DNA of 64,000 bases from JAXGPX01 sp040766745 (GTDB lineage: Bacteria; Bacillota; Sulfobacillia; Fermentithermobacillales; Fermentithermobacillaceae). Each line of letters begins with the position of its first letter. The first letter of the stretch is position 1. This document shows, piece by piece, positions 44,914-54,836 of this stretch. The notes under the pieces are model-generated. The model saw nothing but the letters and a program-made list of their open reading frames with translations, searched no databases and was not told where the DNA came from. Location: NCBI GenBank assembly GCA_040766745.1, contig JAXGPX010000005.1:88429-152428 (forward strand), read 5' to 3'. The position numbers were made by a program, and so were the translations under genes.

Positions 44914-46086
44914 CTAATCAGTCCGGTTCCCTCCGGTTACATCCTTCAGCCTCTGAAAAAACGACTTGGTCTCTTCGATATTCTCTCCCTGAGACTGGCC
45001 CAGTTCCATGAGAAGTTCCTTTTCCCTAGGCGAAAGCCTGGTAGGAACACGCACGTTTACCCTTACCAGCAGGTCTCCCTTGCTCTTTCCGCGAAGCCTG
45101 GGCATTCCCTTGCCCCTCAATCGGAGAATCGCCCCAGGCTGGGTACCCCCTGGAACAGTCAGTTCCACGTCTCCTTCAAGGGTCGGTATTGTAGAAGTGC
45201 CCCCCAAAGCTGCAAGTGGGAAACCTATGAGTTTATCCAAAATAAGGTCGTCACCCTGCCTTTCGAAAATGGCGTGGGGTTTCACATATACTGCCACATA
45301 CAAATCCCCGGGAGGGCCGCCTCTCTGTCCGGCATCGCCCTGGCCCGACAATCTCAAGTGCAATCCTGAGTCGGCGCCTGGCGGTATCTTGACTGTAACC
45401 ACCCGTGTTTTCACCGTTTCTCCTGATCCTCCGCACTCGGTACACGGCTTCTCTGCAGTCTTTCCTGCTCCTCCACACTTGGGGCATGTCTTCACTGTAG
45501 TCATGGAACCAAGCATTGTGTTTACAGTAGATCTGACCTGCCCAGTACCGTGGCAGGTTGTACAGGTAACCACTTTAGAGCCAGGCTCTGCTCCGCTTCC
45601 GTCACACTTAGAACATGACTCTACCCTACGTACCCTTATATCCTTGTCAACACCGGAAAACGCTTCCTCCAGGGATATCTCAAGGGTTGCCTCAAGGTCT
45701 CTTCCCCGTACCGGGCCTGTTGGAGCCCTGCGCCTCGACCCACCACCGAAGAGGTCTTCAAACTGGCCGAAAATGTCCCCAAACGGAGAACCGCCGAAAT
45801 CACCGAAGACACGGCCAAAAGGATCCTGGCCTCCACCTGCGCCGCCGCCAGGGCCTCCAAACACAGGGCCATTAGGATTTCCGTATGCGTCATAATTAGA
45901 GCGCTTGGTAGGGTCTGAAAGCACTTCATATGCTTCATTTATCTCTTTGAACTTGGCTTCGGCATTTGGATCACCCTGATTGGTGTCAGGATGGTACTTC
46001 TTTGCAAGATTCCTGAATGCCCGCTTTATCTCATCCTGGCCGGCATCTTTGCCTACACCTAGTACCTCATAATAGTCTTTGCTCAA
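44914..46086 (-). CDS. dnaJ: Co-chaperone DnaJ (Hsp40, type I)
   Basis: A 390-residue protein starting at TTG after GGAGGAAGGCTC. The J domain (about 1-70) has the essential HPD in KKYHPDTNQGDPNAE. A Gly/Phe-rich stretch follows (about 75-120), then four zinc repeats CSKCDGSG, CTTCHGTG, CPKCGGAG and CTECGGSG, and a C-terminal substrate-binding domain. All parts are intact. It normally stimulates DnaK, but no dnaK or grpE lies in this operon; its upstream neighbour is an archaeal-type chaperonin 18 bases away. Confidence 0.97.
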   Translation of the reverse strand: MSKDYYEVLGVGKDAGQDEIKRAFRNLAKKYHPDTNQGDPNAEAKFKEINEAYEVLSDPTKRSNYDAYGNPNGPVFGGPGGGAGGGQDPFGRVFGDFGGSPFGDIFGQFEDLFGGGSRRRAPTGPVRGRDLEATLEISLEEAFSGVDKDIRVRRVESCSKCDGSGAEPGSKVVTCTTCHGTGQVRSTVNTMLGSMTTVKTCPKCGGAGKTAEKPCTECGGSGETVKTRVVTVKIPPGADSGLHLRLSGQGDAGQRGGPPGDLYVAVYVKPHAIFERQGDDLILDKLIGFPLAALGGTSTIPTLEGDVELTVPGGTQPGAILRLRGKGMPRLRGKSKGDLLVRVNVRVPTRLSPREKELLMELGQSQGENIEETKSFFQRLKDVTGGNRTD

Positions 46087-46104
46087 GAGCCTTCCTCCAG
46101 AGAT

Positions 46105-47703
46105 CTATGGGATTGAGTACTGGGATTGATTAGTGCTCTGTGATTGAACACTGCCTTTCGCACCCACATCCCCTTCATCTTTTTTCTTGATGATAGTATC
46201 TATTCTTAAGATTGCACAGGCAATCTCCATTGCTGCCTTCAGGGCATAGCTCTTTACAGGTGCAGGATCAATAACACCCAGTTCGAGCATGTCTTTAATT
46301 TCACCGGTTTCGCAATCAACTGCCAGATTATCATTGCCTTCTTCAGTCTGCCTGGCTGTTACATCGCCTACCTTTTCCAGGGGATTGAACCCGGCGTTGG
46401 ATACAATCTGAGAAAGGGGCCGCTTAAGGGCCTCAACAACACACAATAGGCCGTATGCTTGCATGCCCCTCTGGCTCGCCCTCAGCTTCTCAACTTCCCT
46501 GGCACATGCGATTTCAAGGGCGCCGCCTCCGGGAACAATTCCACCCCTTACTGCAGCCTGAACCGAAGCCGCTGCGTCAGTGCAAATCCTTTCCCTTTCG
46601 CCTCTCACTTCCTCAGTGCTGGCCCCAACCAAAATAGTGGCAGTAGGCTTGCCTTTGCCCCCTATAACCCTGATACACTCCAATTTCTCGTCTTCGTAAA
46701 CCCGGCCGGCATAACCCAGGTACTTCTTGAGCTCTTCGGCAGATTTCTTGAGGCCAGTTCTCTTTACCGGCCTTGCCCCTGTATGCTCTGAAACCTTGCG
46801 CACGTCTGCCGAAGCAACCCTGGTTGCCACCATTACTTTTGCATCTGTGAGCATCTCTTCAGCAATGTCGCTTATTCCCTTATCAATAATAAGGCAATTG
46901 ACACCCAGCTGAATCAGTTTCTTGAGATTCTGCTTGAACTCTTCTTGGAGCTCAAGGTATCTCCTAAACCCTGCCTCTGTAGCAAGGGCTTCTTCTTCCA
47001 CTTCCTCGGGCTCAAGGGCATCGTCAATAACCATGATTACCGGATTTTCAATATCCTCAGGCATCTCTTCGTTGAGCCGCTCTTTATCAACGATTATGCC
47101 TGGAAACACTTCATTTTCTGCGCCCTCTTTAGCTGTAATGATTTCTGAAAATCTAAACCTCTTATCCAAAAGTTTGTCGTGCCCAATCATTTTCGCAGCA
47201 GAAACTACAAGTTCAGCTATGTCCCGGTTCTCTCTTCCTGCAACAAGGGCTACTTTGTGGAGAACAGGATCATCGACTCCATGAAGTTTTACTGCTTTGG
47301 TTTCTATGAGTTCCATGGCCCGTGTAACTCCGGTCTTAATGCCTTCGATGACCCGTGTTACCGGTACTCCGCGCATAACCTGGTTTACGCCTTCAGCTAA
47401 GAGTGCCCCTGCCATGATGGTAGCTGTAGTTGTCCCGTCACCCACTTCTTCTTCCTGGGCTTTTGCTGTGTTGATAACCATTTTGGCTGCAGGGTGGTTT
47501 ACGTCCATTCTGGTAAGAATGGTCATACCGTCATTGGTGATAATTACCTCTCCGAATCTATCAACTAGGAGGGTGTCCAATCCTTTAGGGCCTATAGTGC
47601 CTTCCACTGCAGAAGCAATGGCGCGAACCGCATTAACATTGGTGAGAAGCGCAGCAAGTTTTTCGTCGATCTCTGAGCCCTGGGCTGCCTGTCTGAGCGT
47701 CAC
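46105..47703 (-). CDS. Archaeal-type (group II-like, thermosome/TCP-1) chaperonin
   Basis: A 532-residue ATP-driven folding chamber subunit, starting at GTG (GGGAGGG upstream). The family signatures are GTIGPKGLDTLLVDRFGEV, IITNDGMTIL, EEEVGDGTTTATI, and near the C-terminus GGIVPGGGALEIA and GFNPLEKVGDV. The apical domain resembles the helical-protrusion type that closes without GroES. The C-terminal tail is Ser/Gln-rich, not the GGM repeat of GroEL. Bacterial versions are known from Carboxydothermus and a few other Firmicutes, in the dnaK locus. Here it lies between hrcA and dnaJ, under a CIRCE operator, where grpE-dnaK would be expected. Confidence 0.95.
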   Translation of the reverse strand: MTLRQAAQGSEIDEKLAALLTNVNAVRAIASAVEGTIGPKGLDTLLVDRFGEVIITNDGMTILTRMDVNHPAAKMVINTAKAQEEEVGDGTTTATIMAGALLAEGVNQVMRGVPVTRVIEGIKTGVTRAMELIETKAVKLHGVDDPVLHKVALVAGRENRDIAELVVSAAKMIGHDKLLDKRFRFSEIITAKEGAENEVFPGIIVDKERLNEEMPEDIENPVIMVIDDALEPEEVEEEALATEAGFRRYLELQEEFKQNLKKLIQLGVNCLIIDKGISDIAEEMLTDAKVMVATRVASADVRKVSEHTGARPVKRTGLKKSAEELKKYLGYAGRVYEDEKLECIRVIGGKGKPTATILVGASTEEVRGERERICTDAAASVQAAVRGGIVPGGGALEIACAREVEKLRASQRGMQAYGLLCVVEALKRPLSQIVSNAGFNPLEKVGDVTARQTEEGNDNLAVDCETGEIKDMLELGVIDPAPVKSYALKAAMEIACAILRIDTIIKKKDEGDVGAKGSVQSQSTNQSQYSIP

Positions 47704-47721
47704 TTGAGTCCCTCCCGGATT

Positions 47722-48747
47722 TTACTCTGAACGGGTAAAGAAATCGTTAAGCCTGTTTTCGCAAAGCCTGACAACTGCCACTGCCCTTGGGTAATTCATC
47801 CGCCTTGGCCCGAGAAGCCCTATTCTTCCTGCACTCTGGCCAACCCTAAACGTACCATACACAAGGCTGAAATCTCGGACTGTCTCGACCTCATTTTCTT
47901 CACCGATGGTAATGGCAGGATCTGTGGTCTGGGATTGGGTGAGTATGATGTTTTGAATAAGGGCACCGTTTTCCAGCGCGTGAAGCAAATCCTGAACCCT
48001 GTTTACGTCCTTGAATTCAGGCTGGTTAAGCAGATTAGCCGTTCCTCCCATATACAGCCTATCGCCGTCGCTCTCCTCAGTAATGCCCCTGAGGAACTCA
48101 GCCACCTGGGCAATGATCTCGGTGTAGCGAGACGTCTCCGTGTGTAACAGGGCTTGAGCCTTGTCGTGAACCCGGTCAAGGCTCACGTGGCAAAGCTGCT
48201 CCCTTAAGGCGTGAGACACATATTCCATTTCGTCTCTGGACATTGGCGGGACATCTATCAGGCAGCTTTCCACAAAACCGACGTCGCTGACTATAACCAG
48301 CAATGCCCTGCCTATAGATGCAGGCAACAGGTGAATAGCCTGGAACGTGGTACTTTCGTACTCAGGGCCAAGCACAAATGCAAGATAGCTGGTTGCTTCC
48401 GATAGAGCTCGAACCGTTTCTTTAAGCAAAGACACTACGTCTCGGATTTTCGAGCGGAACAAAGACTCCAATATGGCCAATTCGTGTTGAGAGATTTTCA
48501 CGTCGGTCATCAGTTCGTTTACATATACTCTGTAACCCTTATCTGATGGTACTCTGCCTGATGACGTGTGTGGCTTATCCAGGTACCCCATTTCCTCAAG
48601 ATCAGCCATTTCGTTTCTGATGGTAGCCGGGCTCACTCCGAGCCGGTATCTTCGCGCTACAGCCCTTGAACCAACAGGAAGCCCAGTCTTAACATGGTCC
48701 TCAACAATTGCCCTGAGTATCTGAGCCTTCCTTTCATCAAGTGCCAA
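47722..48747 (-). CDS. hrcA: Heat-inducible transcription repressor HrcA
   Basis: About 341 residues, starting at TTG 48747, chosen because AAGGGGG lies seven bases upstream and the longer frame (to 48813) would read through the CIRCE operator. The N-terminal winged helix has LDERKAQILRAIVEDHVKTG and PVGSRAVARRYRLGVSPATIRNEMADLEEMGYL, then HTSSGRVPSDKGYRVYV. The C-terminal GAF-like domain contains ITIGEEN and RIGLLGPRRMNYPRAVAVV. It binds CIRCE and represses heat-shock genes; activity usually depends on GroEL, so which chaperonin serves here is open. Confidence 0.97.
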   Translation of the reverse strand: MALDERKAQILRAIVEDHVKTGLPVGSRAVARRYRLGVSPATIRNEMADLEEMGYLDKPHTSSGRVPSDKGYRVYVNELMTDVKISQHELAILESLFRSKIRDVVSLLKETVRALSEATSYLAFVLGPEYESTTFQAIHLLPASIGRALLVIVSDVGFVESCLIDVPPMSRDEMEYVSHALREQLCHVSLDRVHDKAQALLHTETSRYTEIIAQVAEFLRGITEESDGDRLYMGGTANLLNQPEFKDVNRVQDLLHALENGALIQNIILTQSQTTDPAITIGEENEVETVRDFSLVYGTFRVGQSAGRIGLLGPRRMNYPRAVAVVRLCENRLNDFFTRSE

Positions 48748-48761
48748 TTCAGAACCCCCTT

Positions 48762-48788
48762 TTAGCACTCTTGAGTTCCGAGTGCTAA
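48762..48788. promoter_or_regulatory. CIRCE operator (HrcA binding site)
   Basis: TTAGCACTC (48762-48770), a nine-base spacer and GAGTGCTAA (48780-48788) match the CIRCE consensus exactly. It begins where transcription should start and ends 15 bases before the hrcA start codon. Confidence 0.98.
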
Positions 48789-48796
48789 TCACCTCG

Positions 48797-48826
48797 AAGA
48801 TAGCACGGGACAAGGAAGGGTGTCAA
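48797..48826 (-). promoter_or_regulatory. Sigma-A promoter of the hrcA-chaperonin-dnaJ operon
   Basis: On the minus strand TTGACA (48826-48821), an 18-base spacer and TATCTT (48802-48797) lie just before the CIRCE, so HrcA bound there would block initiation. Confidence 0.85.
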
Positions 48827-49030
48827 TAGAGGAAGCAGGCCTCACAATTTCCTTATCGATTCATCGGTATGTCCATGCTTTGATTTTGATTGCATTTCCT
48901 TCAAGACAAGCAGTCTTTTTCAAGCTAAGGCTGAATATTCTAGTGTATCGGCGTTGGCTTAGGTGATGCACTGGGCCGCATCGCTTATTTTGCTCTTTGT
49001 TGACATGAAAACACAAAAGGGGGAAATAGT

Positions 49031-50965
49031 GTGAAGAGACTTAGTCAGGTAATCGCAATTCTTCTTTCTTTGCTTATGGTCGCCAGTGCGTTATTCGCTT
49101 GCACACCTAAGAAAGAGGAGGAAGTAAAGAAAACGGCCGGTGAGAAAACAGATTGGGTCACCTGGCAAACTGTGGCCTCCGAGATGGAGACTTTCGTCTT
49201 CCAGTATACTCAGAACGCCAAAGAGATTGACGTCTTGAGCAACTGTTTTGACGGGCTCACGACAAATGACGAATATGGCGCGCTGGTCCCTTGTATAGCA
49301 GAGAACTGGGAGACTCCGGACGGTGGAGAAACTTGGACCTTCAACATGCGGAAAGGTGTTCCGTGGGTAGATTACAAGGGGGAAAAGAAGGGAGAAGTCA
49401 TTGCTGAAGACTTCCTTTGGGGCCTAGAGTGGGTTTTGAACTTCGCGAAGAACGATGCTATCAATACCTCAATGCCCAAGCAATTGCTTAAAGGTGCCAC
49501 AGAATACTATGAATACACCAAGGAACTAGGCGAAGAGGCCAAGAACCTCGACCTAACCAAGTTCAAGGAAATGGTCGGAATTGAAGCCCCTGACGACTAT
49601 ACGCTGAAATTCCAGTGCCTCGATAAATACCCATACTTCCAAACTGTGACAGTCTATAACTGCCTCTATCCCATCTCCAGCAAGTTGCTTGAGGAACTTG
49701 GAGTAGATGGATATAAGGCTGTAACACATGACAAGCTTTGGTACAATGGGCCTTACACGATTACCACATATGTGCAGGGCAATGAAAAAGTACTGACCAA
49801 GAACCCGCTATATTGGGATACTTCAGCCAAGCTCTTTAACACAGTTACCATAAAAATGGTAGAATCCTCTGACAATGCCTTCCAGATGTTTCAGAATGGC
49901 GAGTTAGATGCTATAACGCTCACAGAGGCTAACCTGCAAACAATCTATCGCGATAAAGACCACAAGTATCACAAGAATCTGGTCGAAGCCCGGCCTTCCA
50001 AGTATTCCTACCAAGTTCACATCAACTATGACAAGAAACTCGCTGACGGCAACCCAGACACGAACTGGAATACAGCAATTGCCAACGAGTCTTTCCGTCT
50101 TTCCTTGTATCGTGGAATTGATTGGACCGATTACCTTGCCCGGGTGAACGCAATCAATCCACTGAAATGTACTAATCTATGCTACACAGCGGCCAATCTG
50201 GTCACTACATCTGACGGCAGAGACTATACTGATCTGGTTATGGACAGAATCGGCATTAGGCCCAGCCTGGATAAGTATGTCCGCTATGATGCTGACAAGG
50301 GTGCTCAGCTCAAGCAACAGGCGATTGAAGCGCTTACAGCTAAGGGCATCACTTTCCCTGTAGAACTTGACTACTATATCGCCGCCGGTAACCAGACTGC
50401 TCTTGACTCGGCTACTGTTCTTAAAAACGTATTTGCCGAGAGCCTTGGCGAGGATTACATCAAGTTCAATATCAAAACATACGTTTCTTCTTATGCTACA
50501 GAAGTACGTATCCCGCAGCTTCACTCCGTCAGCATCAGCGGTTGGGGCGCAGACTTCGGAGATCCGATGAACTTCCTTGGCCAGGAAATCGTAGATGATG
50601 ATAATGCATACTATGCCTGTTATTACTCCAATGCAAATAACATTACTGACCCTGATTTCATGGCCGTATATAAAGAGTTCACGCGGTTGGTTAACGAAGC
50701 TAATGCCATTACAGACAACCTTGATAGGCGGTACGAAGCCTTTGCAGATGCCGAAGCCTACATGCTCGAACACGCTCTAATCATCCCCATATACCTGAAC
50801 ATCGGGTGGCAGCTGACGCGCATGAATGCGTACTCAGCTATTTACTGTGCTTATGGTACACAGAACGTGCGGTATATCAATAGAGAAACAAGTACCGAGC
50901 TCTACACCACAGAGCAATACGAAGAATTTGCAAGAGCCTACGAGGCAGGCAAAGGCGGGAAATAA
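49031..50965 (+). CDS. oppA: Oligopeptide ABC transporter, substrate-binding lipoprotein
   Basis: A 644-residue protein starting at GTG (AAAGGGGGAAATA upstream). The signal ends in a lipobox (ASALFAC), so it is tethered to the outer face of the membrane. The body is a family 5 binding protein: TWTFNMRKGVPWVD, VIAEDFLWGLEWVLN, LWYNGPYTITTYVQGNEKVL and LDAITLTEANLQTIY. It captures peptides and passes them to the permeases encoded next, three bases downstream. The ORF is intact although two later genes of the operon are broken. The gene is divergent from hrcA. Confidence 0.93.
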   Translation: MKRLSQVIAILLSLLMVASALFACTPKKEEEVKKTAGEKTDWVTWQTVASEMETFVFQYTQNAKEIDVLSNCFDGLTTNDEYGALVPCIAENWETPDGGETWTFNMRKGVPWVDYKGEKKGEVIAEDFLWGLEWVLNFAKNDAINTSMPKQLLKGATEYYEYTKELGEEAKNLDLTKFKEMVGIEAPDDYTLKFQCLDKYPYFQTVTVYNCLYPISSKLLEELGVDGYKAVTHDKLWYNGPYTITTYVQGNEKVLTKNPLYWDTSAKLFNTVTIKMVESSDNAFQMFQNGELDAITLTEANLQTIYRDKDHKYHKNLVEARPSKYSYQVHINYDKKLADGNPDTNWNTAIANESFRLSLYRGIDWTDYLARVNAINPLKCTNLCYTAANLVTTSDGRDYTDLVMDRIGIRPSLDKYVRYDADKGAQLKQQAIEALTAKGITFPVELDYYIAAGNQTALDSATVLKNVFAESLGEDYIKFNIKTYVSSYATEVRIPQLHSVSISGWGADFGDPMNFLGQEIVDDDNAYYACYYSNANNITDPDFMAVYKEFTRLVNEANAITDNLDRRYEAFADAEAYMLEHALIIPIYLNIGWQLTRMNAYSAIYCAYGTQNVRYINRETSTELYTTEQYEEFARAYEAGKGGK

Positions 50966-50968
50966 GAC

Positions 50969-51919
50969 ATGCTGCAGTACACGATTAAAAGACTAGTGCA
51001 GTCATGCATCACTGTTTTAATCGTGGTAACCATCGTGTTTCTGCTCATGCGCATGCTGCCGGCTGACTATTACTTCACGGAAGAACAGCTGATGAAGCTG
51101 AGCCGTGAGCAGCTGGATGATCAGTTAGAGGCAGCAGGCTTGCTGGATCCCCCGTTAGAGCAGCTTAGGCGTTTCTATAAACAACTTGCACGTTTTGATC
51201 TTGGTACTTCGCGCAGAATTCAAAACAGCGTTCCTGTTGCGAAAGTCATTGGAGGCAAGTTCCTTATCTCTATGCGGCTGGGTTGGGTTTCGCTCGCCAT
51301 TTCCATAGTACTGGGCATGGCGTTTGGTGTTGTGCAGACAATAACCAAAGGAGGATTCTGGGACCATGTTGGCACAGCTTATACGGTTTTTGTCAGGGCT
51401 GTGCCAGCCCTGGTCTCTTATTCGTTGATTCTCGTGTTTGGATCGCGGCTGCTGCACCTGCCATCCATGTACTCAACCAGAGATGTGCTTAGATCCAGCA
51501 TTTTACCGGTGGTTTGCCTCAGCCTTGGGTCTGTAGCAGGTCATATGGTATGGACAAGACGTTATATGGTGGATGAACTCAACAAGGATTACATTCGTTT
51601 GGCGAAATTGAAGGGCATGTCCACCAAAAGTGTGATGTACAAGCACGTATTGAAGAATGCTTTTGTGCCGATGGCACAGTATCTTCCCCAATCAGTGCTG
51701 GCTGTAACCGGCGGCTCCTTATTGGTGGAACGCTTCTTCTCAGTACCCGGCCTGGGCACACTGCTTACCGATGCCATTCTCCGCTACGATCTTAATGTTG
51801 TTCAGGTCCTGGTAATGATGTACGCATCAATGGGCATCGTAGGGGTATTTCTCGGTGACGTTTTGATGACGGTGCTCGATCCCCGCATCCGACTAACCGG
51901 CAAGGAGAGTACGCGATGA
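50969..51919 (+). CDS. oppB: Oligopeptide ABC transporter permease, OppB type
   Basis: A 316-residue membrane protein with a first helix near residues 10-30 and a five-helix BPD core. The ATPase-contact (EAA) loop is near DYIRLAKLKGMSTKSVMYKHVLKNAFVP. The C-terminal LLVERFFSVPGLGTLL is typical of DppB/OppB. It pairs with the OppC-type permease to form the channel. Its end overlaps the next gene by four bases. Confidence 0.93.
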   Translation: MLQYTIKRLVQSCITVLIVVTIVFLLMRMLPADYYFTEEQLMKLSREQLDDQLEAAGLLDPPLEQLRRFYKQLARFDLGTSRRIQNSVPVAKVIGGKFLISMRLGWVSLAISIVLGMAFGVVQTITKGGFWDHVGTAYTVFVRAVPALVSYSLILVFGSRLLHLPSMYSTRDVLRSSILPVVCLSLGSVAGHMVWTRRYMVDELNKDYIRLAKLKGMSTKSVMYKHVLKNAFVPMAQYLPQSVLAVTGGSLLVERFFSVPGLGTLLTDAILRYDLNVVQVLVMMYASMGIVGVFLGDVLMTVLDPRIRLTGKESTR

Positions 51920-52818
51920 CGAATGATACCAGGCCAAACACTACTCCAATGCAAGTTGGCGCTGGCAGCCTTGACGAGAAACAGCTATTTTCCTTTGTTG
52001 AGTATCAGCCGGAGGCTGCCGAGGAAATTGCCTATTCCGAGTACTCGTATTGGAAATCCGTATGGCAGAACTTTTTGAAGAGGAAAACAGCTGTGCTTAT
52101 GAGCTGCGTGTTCATTCTGTTATTTCTCTTTACTTTCATTGCCGGCCCGATAGGGAATTACAGGTAGATAATCTGGGACGTAAACTACTGGTGCCAGGTC
52201 TGGTATGCAACTCAGATCTCGATCAAGCTGTCTATTCTAGTCGCTGCCGGCGAAATATTACTTGGCGTAGCCATCGGACTGGTGTGGGGCTACGTACGCA
52301 AGATGGATCGCTTTTTTACAGAAGTTTACAATATTCTCGTCAATGTTCCAACCATAATCTACATGACCCTGATTGCCCTGATGATCGGCCAGAGTTTCTC
52401 TATTCTGACCGGTACGTTGATCGTGTTTGGCTGGATGTACACTGGACGACATGTACGCAATCTGGTGCTGATTTATCGGGATAGGGAATACAACCTTGCA
52501 TCACGTTGTCTTGGCACTCCTATGAGCAGGATCCTCACAAGGAATATTCTACCCTATCTGACGAGCGTGCTCATGCTACGCCTGGCACTCAGCATACCGG
52601 CTGCCATAGGCTATGAAACGACCCTGTCGTACCTGGGGCTCGGCCTGGGCATTGAAACACCTTCCCTTGGAATTCTGTTGCGCAATGCCCGCAACTATTT
52701 CCTTGACTTCCCCTACTTGTTGTTCTTGCCAGCAATTATTGTATCGCTGATTACCATCACCTTCTATTTGGTGGGCAGTGCGTTTTCAGACGCCTGCGAT
52801 CCAAGGAATCATGTGTAA
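51916..52818 (+). pseudogene. oppC: Oligopeptide permease, OppC type, disrupted
   Basis: The first 83 codons (one helix, ending FIAGPIGNYR) stop at TAG 52165-52167. The same frame then resumes and reads YWCQVWYATQISIKL, LVNVPTIIYMTLIALMIG, the EAA region SRCLGTPMSRILTRNILPYL and YETTLSYLGLGLGIETPS to 52818. Intact relatives have about 25-30 residues, ending in a GTDxLGRD motif, between the two parts. Here only DNLGR remains, in another frame (52168-52183), so a deletion plus frame change happened at 52160-52190. Unless the sequence is wrong, no full permease is made; the ATG at 52282 would give only the C-terminal part. Confidence 0.85.
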
Positions 52819-52833
52819 AGGGGGCGGAGAGTC

Positions 52834-54836
52834 ATGGAAAGAAGACAACCTATTCTTTCCGCCAAAGATGTTGAGGTTCAGTTCACTTTACGTGGCCAGA
52901 AGCTGACAGCAATTCGTAACGGCTCCCTCGCTGTCTATCCCGAGGAAACTTTGGCCATAGTTGGAGAGTCAGGCTGTGGCAAAAGTGTCTTCACCAAGTG
53001 CTTTGTTGGCATGCTCGATAACAACGGCAGCATTACTAATGGGTCCATAATGTTTGATGGTAAGGAGCTTACGAAGTTTACGACAGAGAAAGAATGGCTT
53101 GCGATTCGCGGGAAAAAGATAGCTATGGTGATGCAGGATCCTTTGACTTCTCTAAACCCTCTGCGAAGGATTGGCGTGCAAATACAGGAAGCAATTGAGC
53201 TCCATCAAGGCTTATACGGCTGGGAAGCGCGAGAAGAAACCATACGTATGCTAGAGGTTGTAGGCATTCCTGACGCATCTGGACGCTACGCTACGCGCAA
53301 TATCCTCATGAATTCTCAGGCGGTATGCGGCAGCGCGTAGTAATCGCCATGGCGGTGGCCTGCAGGCCGCAAATTCTCATCTGCGATGAGCCGACGACAG
53401 CGCTAGACGTTACGATTCAGGCGCAGATTCTAGATCTAATTCGTAACCTGCAAAAAGAGTTCAAGATGACGATTATCTATATCACGCACGATCTAGGTGT
53501 CGTATCCAATGTTGCCGACCGGGTTGCCGTGATGTACGCCGGGGAAATAATTGAGATAGGCACAGCTAAGGAAATCTTCTACGATTCCTGGCACCCCTAC
53601 ACCTGGGCATTGCTGGGTGCTTTGCCACAGCTGGGCATCAAAGGGGAGAAACTGCCTGCAATTGACGGTACGCCTCCCAATTTGTTTAGAAAAATTGCAG
53701 GCGATGCCTTTGCACCACGCAACAAAAGGGCACTGGCAATTGATTTTGTGGAAGAGCCGCCGTTCTTTGAAGTCTCTCCCACACACAAGGCAAAAACCTG
53801 GTACCTTGATCCGAGAGCGCCAAAGATTTCGAAACCTGATTCGGCCAAGCGCCTGGCACAACGGGCCAAAATGCAGCGTGAAGCTGCTTTTGGTCGTTCC
53901 CGCGACACAGTTGATCGCGAGATCCTCATTCAAGTCAAAAATCTGCAGGTTACTTTCGGTAAAGGCCGCAAGAAACTTGTTGCCGTCAATAATGTTAACT
54001 TTGAGATATATCGAGGTGAAACCTTTGCTCTGGTTGGTGAAATCGGGTCAGGCAAAACCACGATTGGCCGCGCACTGCTCCGCATCAACCCGATAACCTC
54101 TGGCGAAATCCTTTTTCAGGGCCGGAGGATTGACGGCAAGATCTCTGCGGAACTTGATCTTGAGGTCATACGCAGTTGTCAGATGATTTTTCAAGACCCT
54201 ATGGACTCGCTAAACGAGCGTGCCAAGGTTGATTACATTGTAGGTGAAGGTATTCTGAATCACCATCTGTATACCGATGCTAAGGATCGTCAGCACAAGG
54301 TGCAACAAACCTTAAGGGAAGTTGGTCTCCTACCCGAATTCGCATCGCGCTTTCCCCATGAATTCTCCGGAGGGCAGAGACAGCGCATTGGAGTTGCCCG
54401 TGCTTTGATCATGGAGCCAGAGTTTATCGTAGCTGATGAACCGGTTTCTTCGCTGGATGTATCTATTCGGGCCCAGGTCTTGAATCTCCTAAATGACCTC
54501 AAAACCAAACGGAATCTAACCTATATGTTTATCTCTCATGATCTGTCTGTTGTGCGCTTCATTGCCGACCGTATTGCAGTCATGCGCGCCGGGCGTATTT
54601 TGGAACTATCTGAATCAGAAGAGCTGTTCCGTAGACCGCTGCATCCGTACACGCAAGCGTTATTATCGGCAGTCCCATATCCGGACCCCGAGTATGAGCG
54701 AGAGAAGATGCTTATTGTCTATGATCCACATGAACATGAGCATCCTGGAGAAGAACTCCTGTGGAGCGAAATTGTGCCAGGGCATTTTGTATCCGGAACT
54801 AAGCAGCAAATTGAAACGTACCGTATGCAGTACTAG
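52834..54836 (+). pseudogene. oppDF: Fused OppD-OppF ATPase gene with a 5-bp frameshift
   Basis: Two frames, 52834-53340 and 53325-54836, together make one protein of about 665 residues with two ABC ATPase domains. The first holds Walker A GESGCGKS and QDPLTSLNP. Its signature YPHEFSGGMRQR, Walker B ILICDEPTTALD and H-loop lie in the second frame. The second ATPase has GEIGSGKTT, the signature FPHEFSGGQRQR and FIVADEPVSSLD. At 53283-53300 the sequence GCTACGCTACGC holds a repeated five-base unit. Removing one copy restores a continuous frame (GRYAQYPHEFSGG). It would power the Opp transporter. Confidence 0.88.

Noticed and set aside
48748..48813. Longer N-terminus of HrcA starting at 48813
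   Set aside because: It would be encoded by the CIRCE operator and the -10 box region; the TTG at 48747 has a proper ribosome site.
48999..49004. TTGACA as the oppA -35 box
   Set aside because: A -10 box at the right distance would fall on the ribosome site and start codon of oppA; none is visible.
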